Of a stretch of 64,000 nt of DNA, positions 7,093 through 16,021 are shown one piece after another (position 1 is the stretch's first letter; every line of letters begins with the position of its first letter). A program made the translations under genes and the position numbers. The stretch comes from Actinorhabdospora filicis (GTDB lineage Bacteria > Actinomycetota > Actinomycetes > Mycobacteriales > Micromonosporaceae), in the NCBI RefSeq assembly GCF_030269765.1, contig NZ_BSTX01000004.1, forward strand, positions 566,990 through 630,989, given 5' to 3'. Under the pieces are notes generated by a model. It was not told the origin of the DNA and ran no database searches. It saw nothing but the letters and a program-made list of their open reading frames with translations.

Positions 7093-8325
7093 ATGGCCCG
7101 TCACAGCTCGTCGCGGTACAGCAGGTTGAGGCTCGGACTCGTCCTCCACATCGCCTTGATGGTCGGCGCCGCGGTGCTCGCCGCCGGGGTCTCGGGCTGG
7201 GGCATCTGGTGGCTGTTCGGGTCGCCGGACCTGTCCGGGCCGACCGATCAGGCCTCCCGCTTCGAAGTGGTGAAGCTGATCCTCACCGTCGCCGGGAGCT
7301 TCACCGCCGGACTCGGCGCGGTCATCGCACTCGTGGTGCAGTACCGCAAGCAGCACCTCAGCGAAGCGGGCGAGCGGCGCGAGGACACGAAGCTGTTCCT
7401 GGAGCGCTACGCCAAGGCCGCCGAGCAGCTGGGCTCGGACAAGGCGGCGGTGCGGCTGGCCGGGGTGTACTCGATGGTGTCCCTCGCCGACGACTGGGCC
7501 GAGGAGCGGCAGACCTGCGTGGACGTGCTGTGCGCCTACATCCGGATGCCGTACGAGCCGCCCTCCGACGCCGACCCGGAGGGGATGGGGGAGCGGCAGG
7601 TGCGGCACGCGCTGCTCAAGGCCCTCTCGCAGCGGGTCTACGACGGGTACGACCGGGCCTGGCCGCGCTTCCGCTTCGACTTCACCGGCGCGGTCATCGA
7701 CGGCGGAGTGATGGCGCGCATGGCCGTACCGGCCCACAGCGAGGTGCTCTTCGACCGCGCGCGCTTCACCGGCGCCGAGCTGAACCTGTGGGGCGCGCAC
7801 GTCGCGGGAGGCGTGCTCTCCTTCGACGGGGCGGTCATCGAGGAGGGCGCGCGGGTCGACCTGTCCTCGATGAACGTGACCCACGGCGTGTTCCGGGCGG
7901 ACGGGATCCAGGTGCGCGAGGGCGTGCTGGACCTGGCGTCGGGCAGGTTCCCCGGCGGCGGGCTCCTGCTGCGGGAGATCTCGCTCGAAGCCGGCGGCGA
8001 GGTGCGCCTGACCGGGGCGCGCTTCGGTGACACCATCGGCATCGGAGGGGTCGTCGACGGCGGCCTCCTCGACTTCACCCGGGCCGAGTTCGGCCTCCGG
8101 CCGGGCACCGGCCACGCCCTCCCGCAGAAGATCGGGCCCCTCGACATGCGCGCCGGGCGGCTCGACTTCACCGGGACCCTCGCCGAGCGCCCGATCGAAC
8201 TGGGCGAGGTGACCTTCGGCGGTGGCACCGTCGACCTGCGCGAGCTCGGCGCCGACACCGTCGTCCGGTACCCGGAGGGCGCCCTGGGCCTCAGCCTTCC
8301 GCAGCCCCGCCGCCCGGAATCGTGA
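7093..8325 (+). CDS. Membrane-anchored degenerate pentapeptide-repeat protein
   Basis: About 410 residues. Two N-terminal membrane helices (GLVLHIALMVGAAVLAAGV; VVKLILTVAGSFTAGLGAVIALVV) precede the conserved cytoplasmic segment ERYAKAAEQLGSDKAAVRLAGVYSMVSLADDW and the ETCVDVLC-type motif seen in a large streptomycete family of uncharacterized pentapeptide-repeat membrane proteins. The C-terminal half is a beta-solenoid of degenerate repeats such as VLFDRARFTGAELNLWGAHV. Start: ATG 7093 lacks a Shine-Dalgarno but TACAACT six bases upstream could be a -10 of a leaderless message; GTG 7015 would add 26 residues but its GGAGG is too close. Function unknown. Confidence 0.75.
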   Translation: MARHSSSRYSRLRLGLVLHIALMVGAAVLAAGVSGWGIWWLFGSPDLSGPTDQASRFEVVKLILTVAGSFTAGLGAVIALVVQYRKQHLSEAGERREDTKLFLERYAKAAEQLGSDKAAVRLAGVYSMVSLADDWAEERQTCVDVLCAYIRMPYEPPSDADPEGMGERQVRHALLKALSQRVYDGYDRAWPRFRFDFTGAVIDGGVMARMAVPAHSEVLFDRARFTGAELNLWGAHVAGGVLSFDGAVIEEGARVDLSSMNVTHGVFRADGIQVREGVLDLASGRFPGGGLLLREISLEAGGEVRLTGARFGDTIGIGGVVDGGLLDFTRAEFGLRPGTGHALPQKIGPLDMRAGRLDFTGTLAERPIELGEVTFGGGTVDLRELGADTVVRYPEGALGLSLPQPRRPES

Positions 8326-8337
8326 TCTACTCGCCCC

Positions 8338-9180
8338 ATGCTCACCCTCGGCTTCCGGGTCGGCCACTGGACCGACCATGACGCCCGCACCGGCTGCACC
8401 GTCATCCTCTGCCCGGAGGGCACCACCGCCTCCGCCGAGGTGCGCGGCGGCGCGCCGGCCACGCGTGAACTCGCGCTGCTCGAACCGCACCGCACCGTCC
8501 AGACCATCCACGCCGTGCTGCTCACCGGCGGCTCGGCCTTCGGGCTGGCCGCCGCCGACGGGGTGATGCGCTTCCTCGAAGAACAGGGCCGGGGAGTCCC
8601 GACACCGGCCGGGAACGTGCCGATCGTGCCGTCCCTCGCCCTGTTCGACCTCGCCGTCGGCGCCGCCGACGTGCGCCCCACCGCCGCGTCCGGGTACGCC
8701 GCGTGCCGGGACGCCGAGACCAACACCGTCCTGCACGGACGCGTCGGCGCCGGAACGGGCGCGCGCGTGGGCCAGTGGCGCGGACCCGAGCACGCCCGCG
8801 ACGGCGGCCTGGTCACCGCCGCCATCCGCGACGGCGACCTCGAAGCCGTCGCCCTCATCGCCGTCAACGCCGCCGGGGACGTCGACCACCACCGGCGGCC
8901 CCTCGAAGAGCACGCCCGCCACTCCACGGCGATCCAGGGCACGCCGATGACCAACACCACCATCGGCCTGGTCGCCACCAACGCCCGCCTCGACAAGACC
9001 GGCTGCCTCCTCGTGGCCCAGGGCGCGCACGACGGACTGGCCCGCGCGATTGTGCCGCCGCACACACGCTGGGACGGCGACGCGTTCGTCGCCGCAGCGA
9101 CCGGCCGGGTCGAGGCCGACGTCGACGCCGTCCGGCTGCTCGCCGCGGCCGCCGTCGAGAAGGCGATCTTGAGCCTGTAA
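8338..9180 (+). CDS. P1-family (S58, DmpA-like) peptidase
   Basis: 280 residues, an N-terminal-nucleophile fold enzyme related to DmpA L-aminopeptidase/D-Ala-esterase. The characteristic stretches are HAVLLTGGSAFGLAAADGVMRFLEEQGRG, RVGAGTGARVGQW and NTTIGLVATNA, where self-cleavage before the nucleophile (a threonine in many actinomycete members, serine in DmpA) would yield the two chains of the mature enzyme. The length fits compact actinobacterial members. It begins 12 nt after the preceding gene and is followed after 24 nt by a VOC gene, so these small enzymes may be co-expressed. The natural substrate is unknown. Confidence 0.87.
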   Translation: MLTLGFRVGHWTDHDARTGCTVILCPEGTTASAEVRGGAPATRELALLEPHRTVQTIHAVLLTGGSAFGLAAADGVMRFLEEQGRGVPTPAGNVPIVPSLALFDLAVGAADVRPTAASGYAACRDAETNTVLHGRVGAGTGARVGQWRGPEHARDGGLVTAAIRDGDLEAVALIAVNAAGDVDHHRRPLEEHARHSTAIQGTPMTNTTIGLVATNARLDKTGCLLVAQGAHDGLARAIVPPHTRWDGDAFVAAATGRVEADVDAVRLLAAAAVEKAILSL

Positions 9181-9204
9181 CCGCACCCGCCTACGGTGAA
9201 GCGC

Positions 9205-9621
9205 ATGAGTTTGCCGCGCTTCCACCACGCCATCCCCGTCGACGACCTCGACGCCGCCCGCGCCTTCTACGGCGGCGTCCTGAACTGCCCGCAGGGCCGC
9301 GAGTCCGACAGCTGGATCGACTGGGACTTCTACGGACACCAGCTCGTCACCCACCACGCCCCCGGCGCGCGCAGCGAACACAGCAACGCCGTCGACGGCC
9401 ACGGCGTGCCCGTGCCCCACTTCGGCCTGCTGCTCACGATCCCCGGCTTCCACGCCCTCGCCGACCGCCTCCGCGCCGCCGGAACCCCCTTCGTCATCGA
9501 GCCCTACCTGCGCTTCGAGGGACAGCCCGGCGAGCAGTGGACGATGTTCTTCCGCGACCCGGCCGGAAACGCCATCGAGATCAAGGCCTTCGCCGACGAC
9601 ACCCAGGTCTTCGCCCGGTGA
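9205..9621 (+). CDS. VOC-family (glyoxalase-like) protein
   Basis: 138 residues with the paired beta-alpha-beta-beta-beta units of the vicinal oxygen chelate superfamily: FHHAIPVDDLDAARAFYGGVL at the start, HFGLLLTIPGFHALADRL in the middle and MFFRDPAGNAIEIKAF at the end. The metal ligands expected are the first histidine, a central histidine and the final glutamate, all present. It resembles VOC proteins annotated as extradiol dioxygenase-like. ATG 9205 is chosen over GTG 9196 because alignment with the family starts there. It overlaps the following SDR gene by GTGA, so the two are translationally coupled. Confidence 0.85.
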   Translation: MSLPRFHHAIPVDDLDAARAFYGGVLNCPQGRESDSWIDWDFYGHQLVTHHAPGARSEHSNAVDGHGVPVPHFGLLLTIPGFHALADRLRAAGTPFVIEPYLRFEGQPGEQWTMFFRDPAGNAIEIKAFADDTQVFAR

Positions 9622-10367
9622 GCCGCGTCCTGATCACCGGCGCCGGAGGCGGCATCGGACGCGCCATCGCCCACGCCTTCGCCACCGCCGGGCACACCGT
9701 CGCCGTCCACTACTCGGGCAACGCGCAGGGAGCCGAGGAGACCCTGCGGTCGCTGCCCGGCGAAGGGCACGGCATCGTCACCGGCGACATCTCGGACCCC
9801 GAGACCCCGCCCGCGCTCATCGCCACCGCCGCCGAAACCCTCGGCGGACTCGACGTCCTGGTCAACAACGCGGCCGTCATGGTGGCCCACCCGATCGCCA
9901 CCACCTCGTACAACGACTGGCGCGCCGCCTGGTCACGCACCCTCGCGGTCAACGTCACCGGCACCGCCGACGTCTCCTACTGCGCCGCCCGGCACATGAT
10001 CGGCAACGGCGTCCAGGGCCGCATCATCAGCATCGGCTCGCGCGGCGCCTTCCGCGGCGAACCCGATCACCCCGCCTACGGCGCCTCCAAGGCCGCCGTG
10101 CACGCCATGAGCCAGTCCCTGGCCGTCGCGCTCGCCCCGCACGGCATCGGCGTGGCCGCCGTCGCCCCCGGCTTCACCGCCACCGACCGCGTCGCCGCGC
10201 GCCTCACCGGCGCCGAAGGCGAGGCGATCCGCGCGCAGAGCCCCTTCGGGCGCGTCGGGACGCCCGAGGAGGTCGCCTCCGCCGTCCTGTGGCTCGCCTC
10301 GCCCGGGGCGATCTGGGCCAGCGGCACCGTCATCGACCTCAACGGCGCCTCCTACCTGCGGACCTGA
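9618..10367 (+). CDS. Short-chain dehydrogenase/reductase
   Basis: 249 residues from GTG 9618. Classical SDR motifs are intact: TGAGGGIGRA for NAD(P) binding, NNAAV, the catalytic serine in ISIGSRG, and YGASK with the catalytic Tyr and Lys, then PGFTATD and the C-terminal GTVIDLNG. The start overlaps the stop of the VOC gene, indicating one transcript. A strong hairpin follows the gene and ends this unit. The substrate cannot be told from sequence. Confidence 0.9.
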   Translation: MSRVLITGAGGGIGRAIAHAFATAGHTVAVHYSGNAQGAEETLRSLPGEGHGIVTGDISDPETPPALIATAAETLGGLDVLVNNAAVMVAHPIATTSYNDWRAAWSRTLAVNVTGTADVSYCAARHMIGNGVQGRIISIGSRGAFRGEPDHPAYGASKAAVHAMSQSLAVALAPHGIGVAAVAPGFTATDRVAARLTGAEGEAIRAQSPFGRVGTPEEVASAVLWLASPGAIWASGTVIDLNGASYLRT

Positions 10368-10379
10368 CCCGCCGGCGGG

Positions 10380-10423
10380 CCACGGGCCGGAGCACCCCGC
10401 GACGGCGGTGCTCCGGACCGTGG
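10380..10423 (+). terminator. Intrinsic terminator after the VOC-SDR unit
   Basis: An interrupted long stem: CCACGG pairs with CCGTGG outside and CCGGAGCACC pairs with GGTGCTCCGG inside, with a single G/A mismatch between them and a 10-nt loop. It starts 12 nt after the SDR stop codon. No T tract. Confidence 0.65.
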
Positions 10424-10447
10424 CCGCCGCCCGGCACAATCGACGCC

Positions 10448-11434
10448 ATGACGCACTCCTCCTTCTGGCGGGCCGTGCTGCTCGGGGGCGCGGTGGGCGA
10501 CGCCCTCGGAGCCCCCGTCGAGTTCCACCGCCGTGACCAGATCCGGGACATGTACGGCGAACTCGACGGCCTCGTCCACCACCCGCACCGCTTCGGCGCC
10601 ATCACCGACGACACCCAGATGACCCTCTTCACCGCCGAGGCCGTCATCGCCAGCCGCCGCCACGACGGCGAAGCCTTCCCGGCGGCGCTGTTCTACTCCT
10701 ACCTGCGCTGGCTCGCCACCCAGGGCCGCCGCGCCCGCCTCCCCGAAGGCGAGCGCCGCCTTGAGCTGCGCGGGCTGCTGTGGGACGACGACGACCTCCA
10801 CCACGTCCGCGCGCCCGGCACCACGTGCCTCAACGCGCTCGAAGGCGGCTGGTACGGGACCCGCGAACGCCGCCGCAACAACTCCAAGGGCTGCGGCGGC
10901 GTCATGCGCGCCGCGCCCGGCGGGTCCTACGAGGCGGGCGTCGCCATCGGCGCCATCACCCACGGCCACCCCACCGGGTACCTGACGGCGGGCGCGCTCG
11001 CGGGCATCATCGCCGTCCTGCGCGACGGCGGCAGCCTCGACGAGGGCGTCCTGGACGTCCTGGCGCGGCTGCGGTCCGAACCGCACGGCGGCGAGACGGC
11101 CGCCGCGCTGGAGGCCGCCGTGGCCTACCGGGGGGACGACATCGAGGAGCTGGGCGCGGGCTGGATCGCCGAGGAGGCCCTCGCGATGGGCGTGTGGGCG
11201 GCCCGCCGCGCCGACGGCGACGTCCGCCGGGCGCTGCTGGCGTCCGTCGACCACTCCGGCGACTCCGATTCCACCGGTTCGATCGCCGGGAACCTGCTCG
11301 GCGCGATGCACGGCGAGGCCGCGCTGCCTGTGGAGTGGATCACGGAACTGGAGGCGCGTGACCTGATCGCGCGCGTTGGGGCGGATCTGGGCGCCCCGGA
11401 ACCGGCCCCAGATGACGTCTACCCCTACATCTGA
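10448..11434 (+). CDS. ADP-ribosylglycohydrolase family protein
   Basis: 328 residues. The DraG/ARH fold signatures are present in order: GGAVGDALGAPVEF near the N terminus, TDDTQMTLFTAEAV with the first metal aspartates, NNSKGCGGVMRAAP in the middle and VDHSGDSDSTGSIAGNLLGA with the second metal-binding cluster. This is the full set of Mg-binding residues, so the enzyme should be active in removing ADP-ribose from proteins, nucleic acids or small molecules. No ADP-ribosyltransferase partner is encoded nearby. It is a single-gene unit between a hairpin and the M3 peptidase gene; ATG 10448 is the only start that keeps the conserved N terminus without extra sequence. Confidence 0.9.
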   Translation: MTHSSFWRAVLLGGAVGDALGAPVEFHRRDQIRDMYGELDGLVHHPHRFGAITDDTQMTLFTAEAVIASRRHDGEAFPAALFYSYLRWLATQGRRARLPEGERRLELRGLLWDDDDLHHVRAPGTTCLNALEGGWYGTRERRRNNSKGCGGVMRAAPGGSYEAGVAIGAITHGHPTGYLTAGALAGIIAVLRDGGSLDEGVLDVLARLRSEPHGGETAAALEAAVAYRGDDIEELGAGWIAEEALAMGVWAARRADGDVRRALLASVDHSGDSDSTGSIAGNLLGAMHGEAALPVEWITELEARDLIARVGADLGAPEPAPDDVYPYI

Positions 11435-11499
11435 GTGGCGGATTCGGCGGCCAAGGGGCAGTCTGGGTCCGTCGACGACATGTAAGGAGCGAAACCACC

Positions 11500-13518
11500 G
11501 TGACCGATAACCCGCTGCTCGTACCGAGCGATCTGCCGTACGAGTTGCCGCCTTTCGCCCGCATCCGCGACGAGCACTACCGTCCGGCCTTCGAGACGGG
11601 GATGGCGGAGCACGCGGCCGAGGTCGAGGCGATCGCGTCGCGACAGGACGCGCCGACCTTCGACAACACGATCGTCGCGCTGGAGCGCGCCGGCTGGACC
11701 CTCGGCCGGGTCCAGACGGCCTTCTGGACGAAGATCGCCTCCGACTCCACGCCCGCGCTGCGCGAGCTGGAGTCCGAGCTCTCGCCGAAGCTGGCCGCCC
11801 ACACCGACTCGATCCTGCTCAACCCGCGCCTGTTCGCCCGCGTCCAGGCCGTCCACGAGCAGCGCGACCAGCTGGCCGACCCCGAGCAGCGCCGCCTGCT
11901 CGACCGCTTCCACACCGACTTCGTGCGCGCCGGTGCCGCGCTCCCGGCCGAGGCGGCCGAGGAGCTCAAGGCCCTCAACGCCGAACTGGCCGCCCTGTCG
12001 GTGGCCTTCGACCAGAACCTCCAGGCCGACACCAACGACGCACTCGTGGTCGTGGACGACGCCGCCGAGCTGGACGGCCTCACCGCCGACGCGATCGCCG
12101 CCGCGGCCAACACCGCCAAGGAACGCGGCCACGACGGCAAGTACGCCATCAGCCTCATCCTCCCCACCGCGCAGCCGGCGCTGGCCTCGCTGACCGACCG
12201 GAACGTGCGGCGGCGGCTGTACGAGGCGTCCGTCAACCGCGGGCTCACCTCGAACATCGACCTGGTCGTCAAGGTCGCGAAGCTGCGGGCCCGCCGCGCC
12301 AAGCTGCTCGGCTACGACACCCACGCCGACTACATCATCGCCGACCAGACCGCGCGCGAGGTCCCGGCCGTCGTCGAGCGCCTGGAGGCCATGGCCCCCA
12401 TCGCCCGCCGCAACGCCGTCGCCGAGGCCGCCGCGCTCCAGGAGGCCATGCCCGAGGGCGAGACCCTGGAGGCCTGGGACTGGCCCTTCTACGCCGAGAA
12501 GGTCCGCCAGGAGCGCTACGCCGTCGACGCCGCCGAGATGCGTCCCTACTTCGAGCTGAACCGGGTCCTCAAGGACGGCGTGTTCTACGCCGCGTCCAAG
12601 CTCTACGGACTGTCCTTCGTGGAGCGCGGCGACCTGGTGGGCTACCTGCCCGAGGTCGGCGTGTACGAGGTGTTCAACGAGGACGGCTCGCCGCTCGGGC
12701 TGTTCCTCGCCGACTACTACACCCGCGCCAGCAAGCGCGGCGGCGCGTGGATGAACAGCCTCGTGCTCCAGTCGCGGCTGCGCGGGCGCAAGCCCGTCGT
12801 CCTGAACAACCTGAACATCCCCCGCCCGCCCGACGGTGAGCCCACCCTGCTCACCTTCGACGAGGTCAAGACGATGTTCCACGAGTTCGGGCACGCCCTC
12901 CACGGGCTGTTCTCCGACGTCACCTACAACCGGTTCTCCGGCACCACCGTCCCCCGCGACTTCGTGGAGTACCCCTCCCAGGTCAACGAGATGTGGCAGA
13001 CCTGGCCGGAGATCCTGTCCAACTACGCCAAGCACCACGTCACCGGCGAGCCGCTCCCGCAGTCCTACGTGGACGGTCTGGCGGCCGCCGAGAAGTTCGG
13101 CGCCGGATTCGCCGGCCTGGAGTACCTGGCCGCCGCCCTGCTCGACCTGGCCTGGCACCGGATCAGCGACGGCGACGAGCCCGGCGACCCCATCGCCTTC
13201 GAAGCCGCCGCCCTCGAAGCGGCCGGCGCGGCCCACCCCGCCATCCCGCCGCGCTACAAGACGATGTACTTCCAGCACATCTTCTCCAGCGGCTACAGCG
13301 CCGGGTACTACTCCTACATCTGGAGCGAGATCCTCGACGCCGACACGGTGGAGTGGTTCAAGGAGAACGGCGGCCTCCAGCGCGCCAACGGCGACGCGTT
13401 CCGCGCGAAGCTGCTCTCCCGGGGAGGCAGCGTGGACCCGCTCGCCGCGTTCGCCGACCTCCGCGGCCGCGAGCCGGACATCCGGCCGCTGCTGGAACGC
13501 CGGGGACTGGCGGGCTGA
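11500..13518 (+). CDS. dcp: M3-family zinc metallopeptidase (Dcp-type peptidyl-dipeptidase)
   Basis: 672 residues, the usual length of bacterial peptidyl-dipeptidase Dcp/oligopeptidase A. The zinc motif HEFGHALH (H461-E462, H465) is followed by the third ligand region FVEYPSQVNEMW and by the substrate-binding loop FSSGYSAGYYSYIWSEILDAD. The N-terminal half is the long helical domain of M3 enzymes. There is no signal peptide, so it should be cytosolic and act in the breakdown of short peptides. It starts at GTG 11500 with AAGGAG about 11 nt upstream and is followed by a textbook terminator. Dcp rather than PrlC is suggested by the PSQVNEMW context, but this is not certain. Confidence 0.92.
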   Translation: MTDNPLLVPSDLPYELPPFARIRDEHYRPAFETGMAEHAAEVEAIASRQDAPTFDNTIVALERAGWTLGRVQTAFWTKIASDSTPALRELESELSPKLAAHTDSILLNPRLFARVQAVHEQRDQLADPEQRRLLDRFHTDFVRAGAALPAEAAEELKALNAELAALSVAFDQNLQADTNDALVVVDDAAELDGLTADAIAAAANTAKERGHDGKYAISLILPTAQPALASLTDRNVRRRLYEASVNRGLTSNIDLVVKVAKLRARRAKLLGYDTHADYIIADQTAREVPAVVERLEAMAPIARRNAVAEAAALQEAMPEGETLEAWDWPFYAEKVRQERYAVDAAEMRPYFELNRVLKDGVFYAASKLYGLSFVERGDLVGYLPEVGVYEVFNEDGSPLGLFLADYYTRASKRGGAWMNSLVLQSRLRGRKPVVLNNLNIPRPPDGEPTLLTFDEVKTMFHEFGHALHGLFSDVTYNRFSGTTVPRDFVEYPSQVNEMWQTWPEILSNYAKHHVTGEPLPQSYVDGLAAAEKFGAGFAGLEYLAAALLDLAWHRISDGDEPGDPIAFEAAALEAAGAAHPAIPPRYKTMYFQHIFSSGYSAGYYSYIWSEILDADTVEWFKENGGLQRANGDAFRAKLLSRGGSVDPLAAFADLRGREPDIRPLLERRGLAG

Positions 13519-13546
13519 CCCGCCCGGTCTTCTGAGGTGAGTGTGA

Positions 13547-13573
13547 GAACGGCGGCCCGATGGGCCGCCGTTC
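13547..13573 (+). terminator. Intrinsic terminator of the M3 peptidase gene
   Basis: A perfect 12-bp stem GAACGGCGGCCC / GGGCCGCCGTTC with a GAT loop, followed by TTCGTTC, starts 28 nt after the stop. Confidence 0.85.
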
Positions 13574-14386
13574 TTCGTTCGGGGTTTCAGGGCCAGGGCT
13601 CAGGCCGGCGTGACCCGTGCGGCCGAGGCGACGAGTGGACGTGAGGGAAGGGGCGAGAGCGGCGCCTGCGGTCTTCGCGGCGGTGCGGGCCCGGGCGGCC
13701 GAGGTCGGGTGGGCCCGATGCGCCGTCCACACGGTGTGGCCGGTCGCGGCGGCCGGTCCAGGTGAGGCCGAAGTGGCGTGGACGATGCGCTGCCCATGTC
13801 GACCGGGGATCCCACGCTCGCCTTCCGCCCGGGCCACCAGGTGTGAGTGTGCGGGCGGCTGCATGGTCCGCGGTGAGCCGAGAGGGCATGCCGCGGCATC
13901 GCGACGATCGCGGGCGGGGCGGGGCGGGGCGTGGCCGCTCGGCCGCTCGGGCGCGGTGAGGCCGCGCGATGGCGGGCTCGTGTTCCGGCGGGCGTCGTGA
14001 CCACCGGCGCTGACGTGAGCCGGTGCGGCCGAGGTGGCGAGGCGGGGGCGGCGAGGCCGCGCGATGACGGGCTCAGGCCCCGGCGGGCGCCGTGACCGGT
14101 GGGCCGGGGCGGCGAGCGGGTCCTCCCGGGCGTGATCTCACCGTGGCCGATGCGGTGCGCGCGACGGGATACCCGGGGTGGGAGAGTCCCGCCGTATCGC
14201 GGCTGATCGTGGGCAGGTGGCCGGGCCTCGACGCGGCCGTGAGGCGCGGCGGTGTGGACCTCACCACCGCGCCTCACGTCCCGTACCCCGCGTCCTCGTT
14301 CCGCGTTCTTCCCCGTGCCGCGCTCGCCCATCCCGCGACCGGTGCGGGCGGTGGCCGGTCGCCTGTCCCGGGGCGGGCGGGCGCGG
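13574..14386. other. Gene-poor stretch with degenerate direct repeats
   Basis: About 810 nt in which I find no convincing gene on either strand. Open frames here are artefacts of very high GC: they are rich in Arg, Pro and Gly and match no family. The stretch holds a 45-nt direct repeat at 13958-14002 and 14053-14097 with six differences, and a shorter shared block GTGCGGCCGAGG near 13618 and 14023. It may be the remains of a lost gene or a repeat-expanded spacer. Confidence 0.5.
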
Positions 14387-14989
14387 TCAGGCCGCGACGG
14401 CCTGTTCGCGGAGGGGGCGCAGGGCGCCGGTCCAGGCGAGGAGCTCGCCGAGCATGGTGTGCACCAGCGGGGTGAGGCGCCCGGGGGCGTCGATGGTGAA
14501 GGCGCTGGTGGGGTCGGCGGGGTTCTCCCACTGGAAGTCGGTGAAGATCGTCAGCGGGACGTGGGTGCGCACGTGCGCGACGCGCAGCTCGCTCAGGACG
14601 CCGCGCAGGTGCTCGGCGGCGCGGATGCCGCCGCTGGGGCCGAAGCTGACGATCCCGGCGGCCTTGTCGTTCCACTCGGGGTACAGGAAGTCGATGGCGT
14701 TCTTGAGCGCGCCGGGGATCGAGTGGTTGTACTCGGCGGTGACGAAGACGAAACCGTCGAAGGAGGCGATCTTCTCCGACCACACGCGGGTGTGCTCGTG
14801 GGTGTAGGGCGCGCCGAAGGCCGCCGGGACGGGCTCGTCCAGCACGGGGAGGCCGAAGTCGGCGATGTCGACGACCTCGTACTCGGCGTCGCCCTCGTGG
14901 GTGGCGGCGACTCCCTCGACCCAACGGGCGACCTGTTCGGTCCGGCGGCCCGGTCGGGTGCTTCCGGCGATGATGGCGATGCGGGTCAT
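14387..14989 (-). CDS. NADPH-dependent FMN reductase family protein
   Basis: 200 residues. The flavodoxin-like start MTRIAIIAGSTRPGRRTEQVA carries the FMN phosphate loop GSTRPGR, and VTAEYNHSIPGALKNAIDFL is the conserved motif of the NADPH-dependent FMN (and azo/quinone) reductase family. AGGAG lies seven bases before ATG 14989. It is divergent from a TetR-type regulator gene, with two palindromic operators between them that overlap its promoter, so it is very probably controlled by that regulator. Likely role: two-electron reduction of quinones or xenobiotics in response to an effector bound by the regulator (inference). Confidence 0.92.
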   Translation of the reverse strand: MTRIAIIAGSTRPGRRTEQVARWVEGVAATHEGDAEYEVVDIADFGLPVLDEPVPAAFGAPYTHEHTRVWSEKIASFDGFVFVTAEYNHSIPGALKNAIDFLYPEWNDKAAGIVSFGPSGGIRAAEHLRGVLSELRVAHVRTHVPLTIFTDFQWENPADPTSAFTIDAPGRLTPLVHTMLGELLAWTGALRPLREQAVAA

Positions 14990-15036
14990 GCTCTGCTCCT
15001 GGGGAGAGAATCGGTGAGCTGTCGGCACGGCTAAGG

Positions 15037-15076
15037 TACAACGGCCGTTGTAAAACTTGCAACGAGCGTTGTAAGT
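15037..15076. promoter_or_regulatory. Twin operators between FMN reductase and TetR genes
   Basis: A perfect 16-bp palindrome TACAACGGCCGTTGTA (15037-15052) is followed by a 22-bp near-palindrome (15055-15076) with the same half-sites, CAACG and CGTTGTA. Their centres are 21 bp apart, two helical turns. On the minus strand TTGCAA (15062-15057), 18 bp, TACCTT (15038-15033) forms the reductase promoter, so one operator covers the spacer/-10 and the other the -35. This fits cooperative binding by the adjacent TetR protein. Confidence 0.75.
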
Positions 15077-15088
15077 GAGGGAGGACAC

Positions 15089-15718
15089 GTGGCCCAACCG
15101 GGTAAGAGGCGCGCGCTGCTCGATGGCGCCCTCACCGTTTTCGGGCGGGAGGGGTACACCGGCGCGTCCATCGACGCCATCGCCGCCGAGGCCGCGGTCT
15201 CCTCCCGCACCATCTACAACCACTTCGGGGACAAGGCGGGCCTCTTCCAGGCCGTCATCGAGGACAGCACACAGCGCGTCGCCGACGCGCAGGTCGGGAT
15301 CATCGAGGGCTACCTGCGCAAGGTCACCGACATCGAGGCCGACCTCATCGACTTCGGCGTCGCCCTCATCCGCCACGGCTGGGGCGACTTCGCCGACCAC
15401 GCCGCCCTCATCCGCCGCGTGGACGCCGAGTCGCAGCACGTCCCGCCCGCCGCCATCGACGCCTGGCGCGAGAACGGGCCCCGCCGCGTCGTCCGCGCCC
15501 TCGCCGCGGCGCTGACCCGCCTCACCGAAGAGGGCCTCCTCGACATCGAGGACGCCGACCTCGCCGCCAGCCACCTGATGGTGTTGGTCTCGGGAGCCGT
15601 CCCGTTCCGCCACGGCATCGTCGCGATCGGCACGACCGACCTGGAGAAGGGCGTGCGGACGGGGGTGCGCGTGTTCCTGTACGGGTACTCGACGAAGGCG
15701 CGCGGCGAGCGGGACTGA
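15089..15718 (+). CDS. TetR-family transcriptional repressor
   Basis: 209 residues from GTG 15089, with GGGAGG just upstream. The N-terminal TetR DNA-binding domain is clear: ALTVFGREGYTGASIDAIAAEAAVSSRTIYNHFGDK. The C-terminal ligand domain with RHGWGDFADHAALIRRV resembles the TetR_C set common in actinomycetes. It is divergent from the FMN reductase gene, and the shared intergenic region has two matching palindromes that overlap both promoters, so it most probably represses both itself and the reductase. The inducer is unknown. Confidence 0.93.
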   Translation: MAQPGKRRALLDGALTVFGREGYTGASIDAIAAEAAVSSRTIYNHFGDKAGLFQAVIEDSTQRVADAQVGIIEGYLRKVTDIEADLIDFGVALIRHGWGDFADHAALIRRVDAESQHVPPAAIDAWRENGPRRVVRALAAALTRLTEEGLLDIEDADLAASHLMVLVSGAVPFRHGIVAIGTTDLEKGVRTGVRVFLYGYSTKARGERD

Positions 15719-16021
15719 GGACGCCCCGGGGGGAGGCGACGCCGTAGTCCGGCGCGCCTAGACGCGAGGCCCGCAAGCGGGCGGGGCCGTCCGCCGTGGG
15801 GAGATCCGCTCACCCGTCGCCCCGCGTGACCTGATCGGGGGTGCCGGGATACCCGTCGCACCAACGGTTCCCTCTAGGCGTGTGCCCGTACTCGGTGAGG
15901 CGTCGAAGCGGACCCTCGTTTCACGTCGGCAGGCAGGGTGACCGTGTGTCATCCCCGCCGGTCGCCTCCGGTGCGCGCACACTGGAAGTGGAGCTGGGCC
16001 GCCCCGTGGAGGTCCCATGCC
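15719..16021. other. Intergenic region upstream of the proline-rich protein gene
   Basis: About 300 nt without a supported gene. A short hairpin GCCCGC-AA-GCGGGC at 15769-15782 may end the TetR transcript. GTGGAGG at 16006-16012 is the ribosome-binding site for the next gene. Nothing else is recognized. Confidence 0.5.

Noticed and set aside
8703..9617. Long open frame overlapping the P1 peptidase and VOC genes in another frame
   Set aside because: It is an extension of the SDR frame to the left. Its content is almost only Arg, Pro and His, and the genes in the other frame have clear families.
13600..14331. 243-codon frame in the gene-free spacer
   Set aside because: The predicted product is dominated by Arg, Pro, Ser and Thr with no hydrophobic core, and it runs through the direct repeats.
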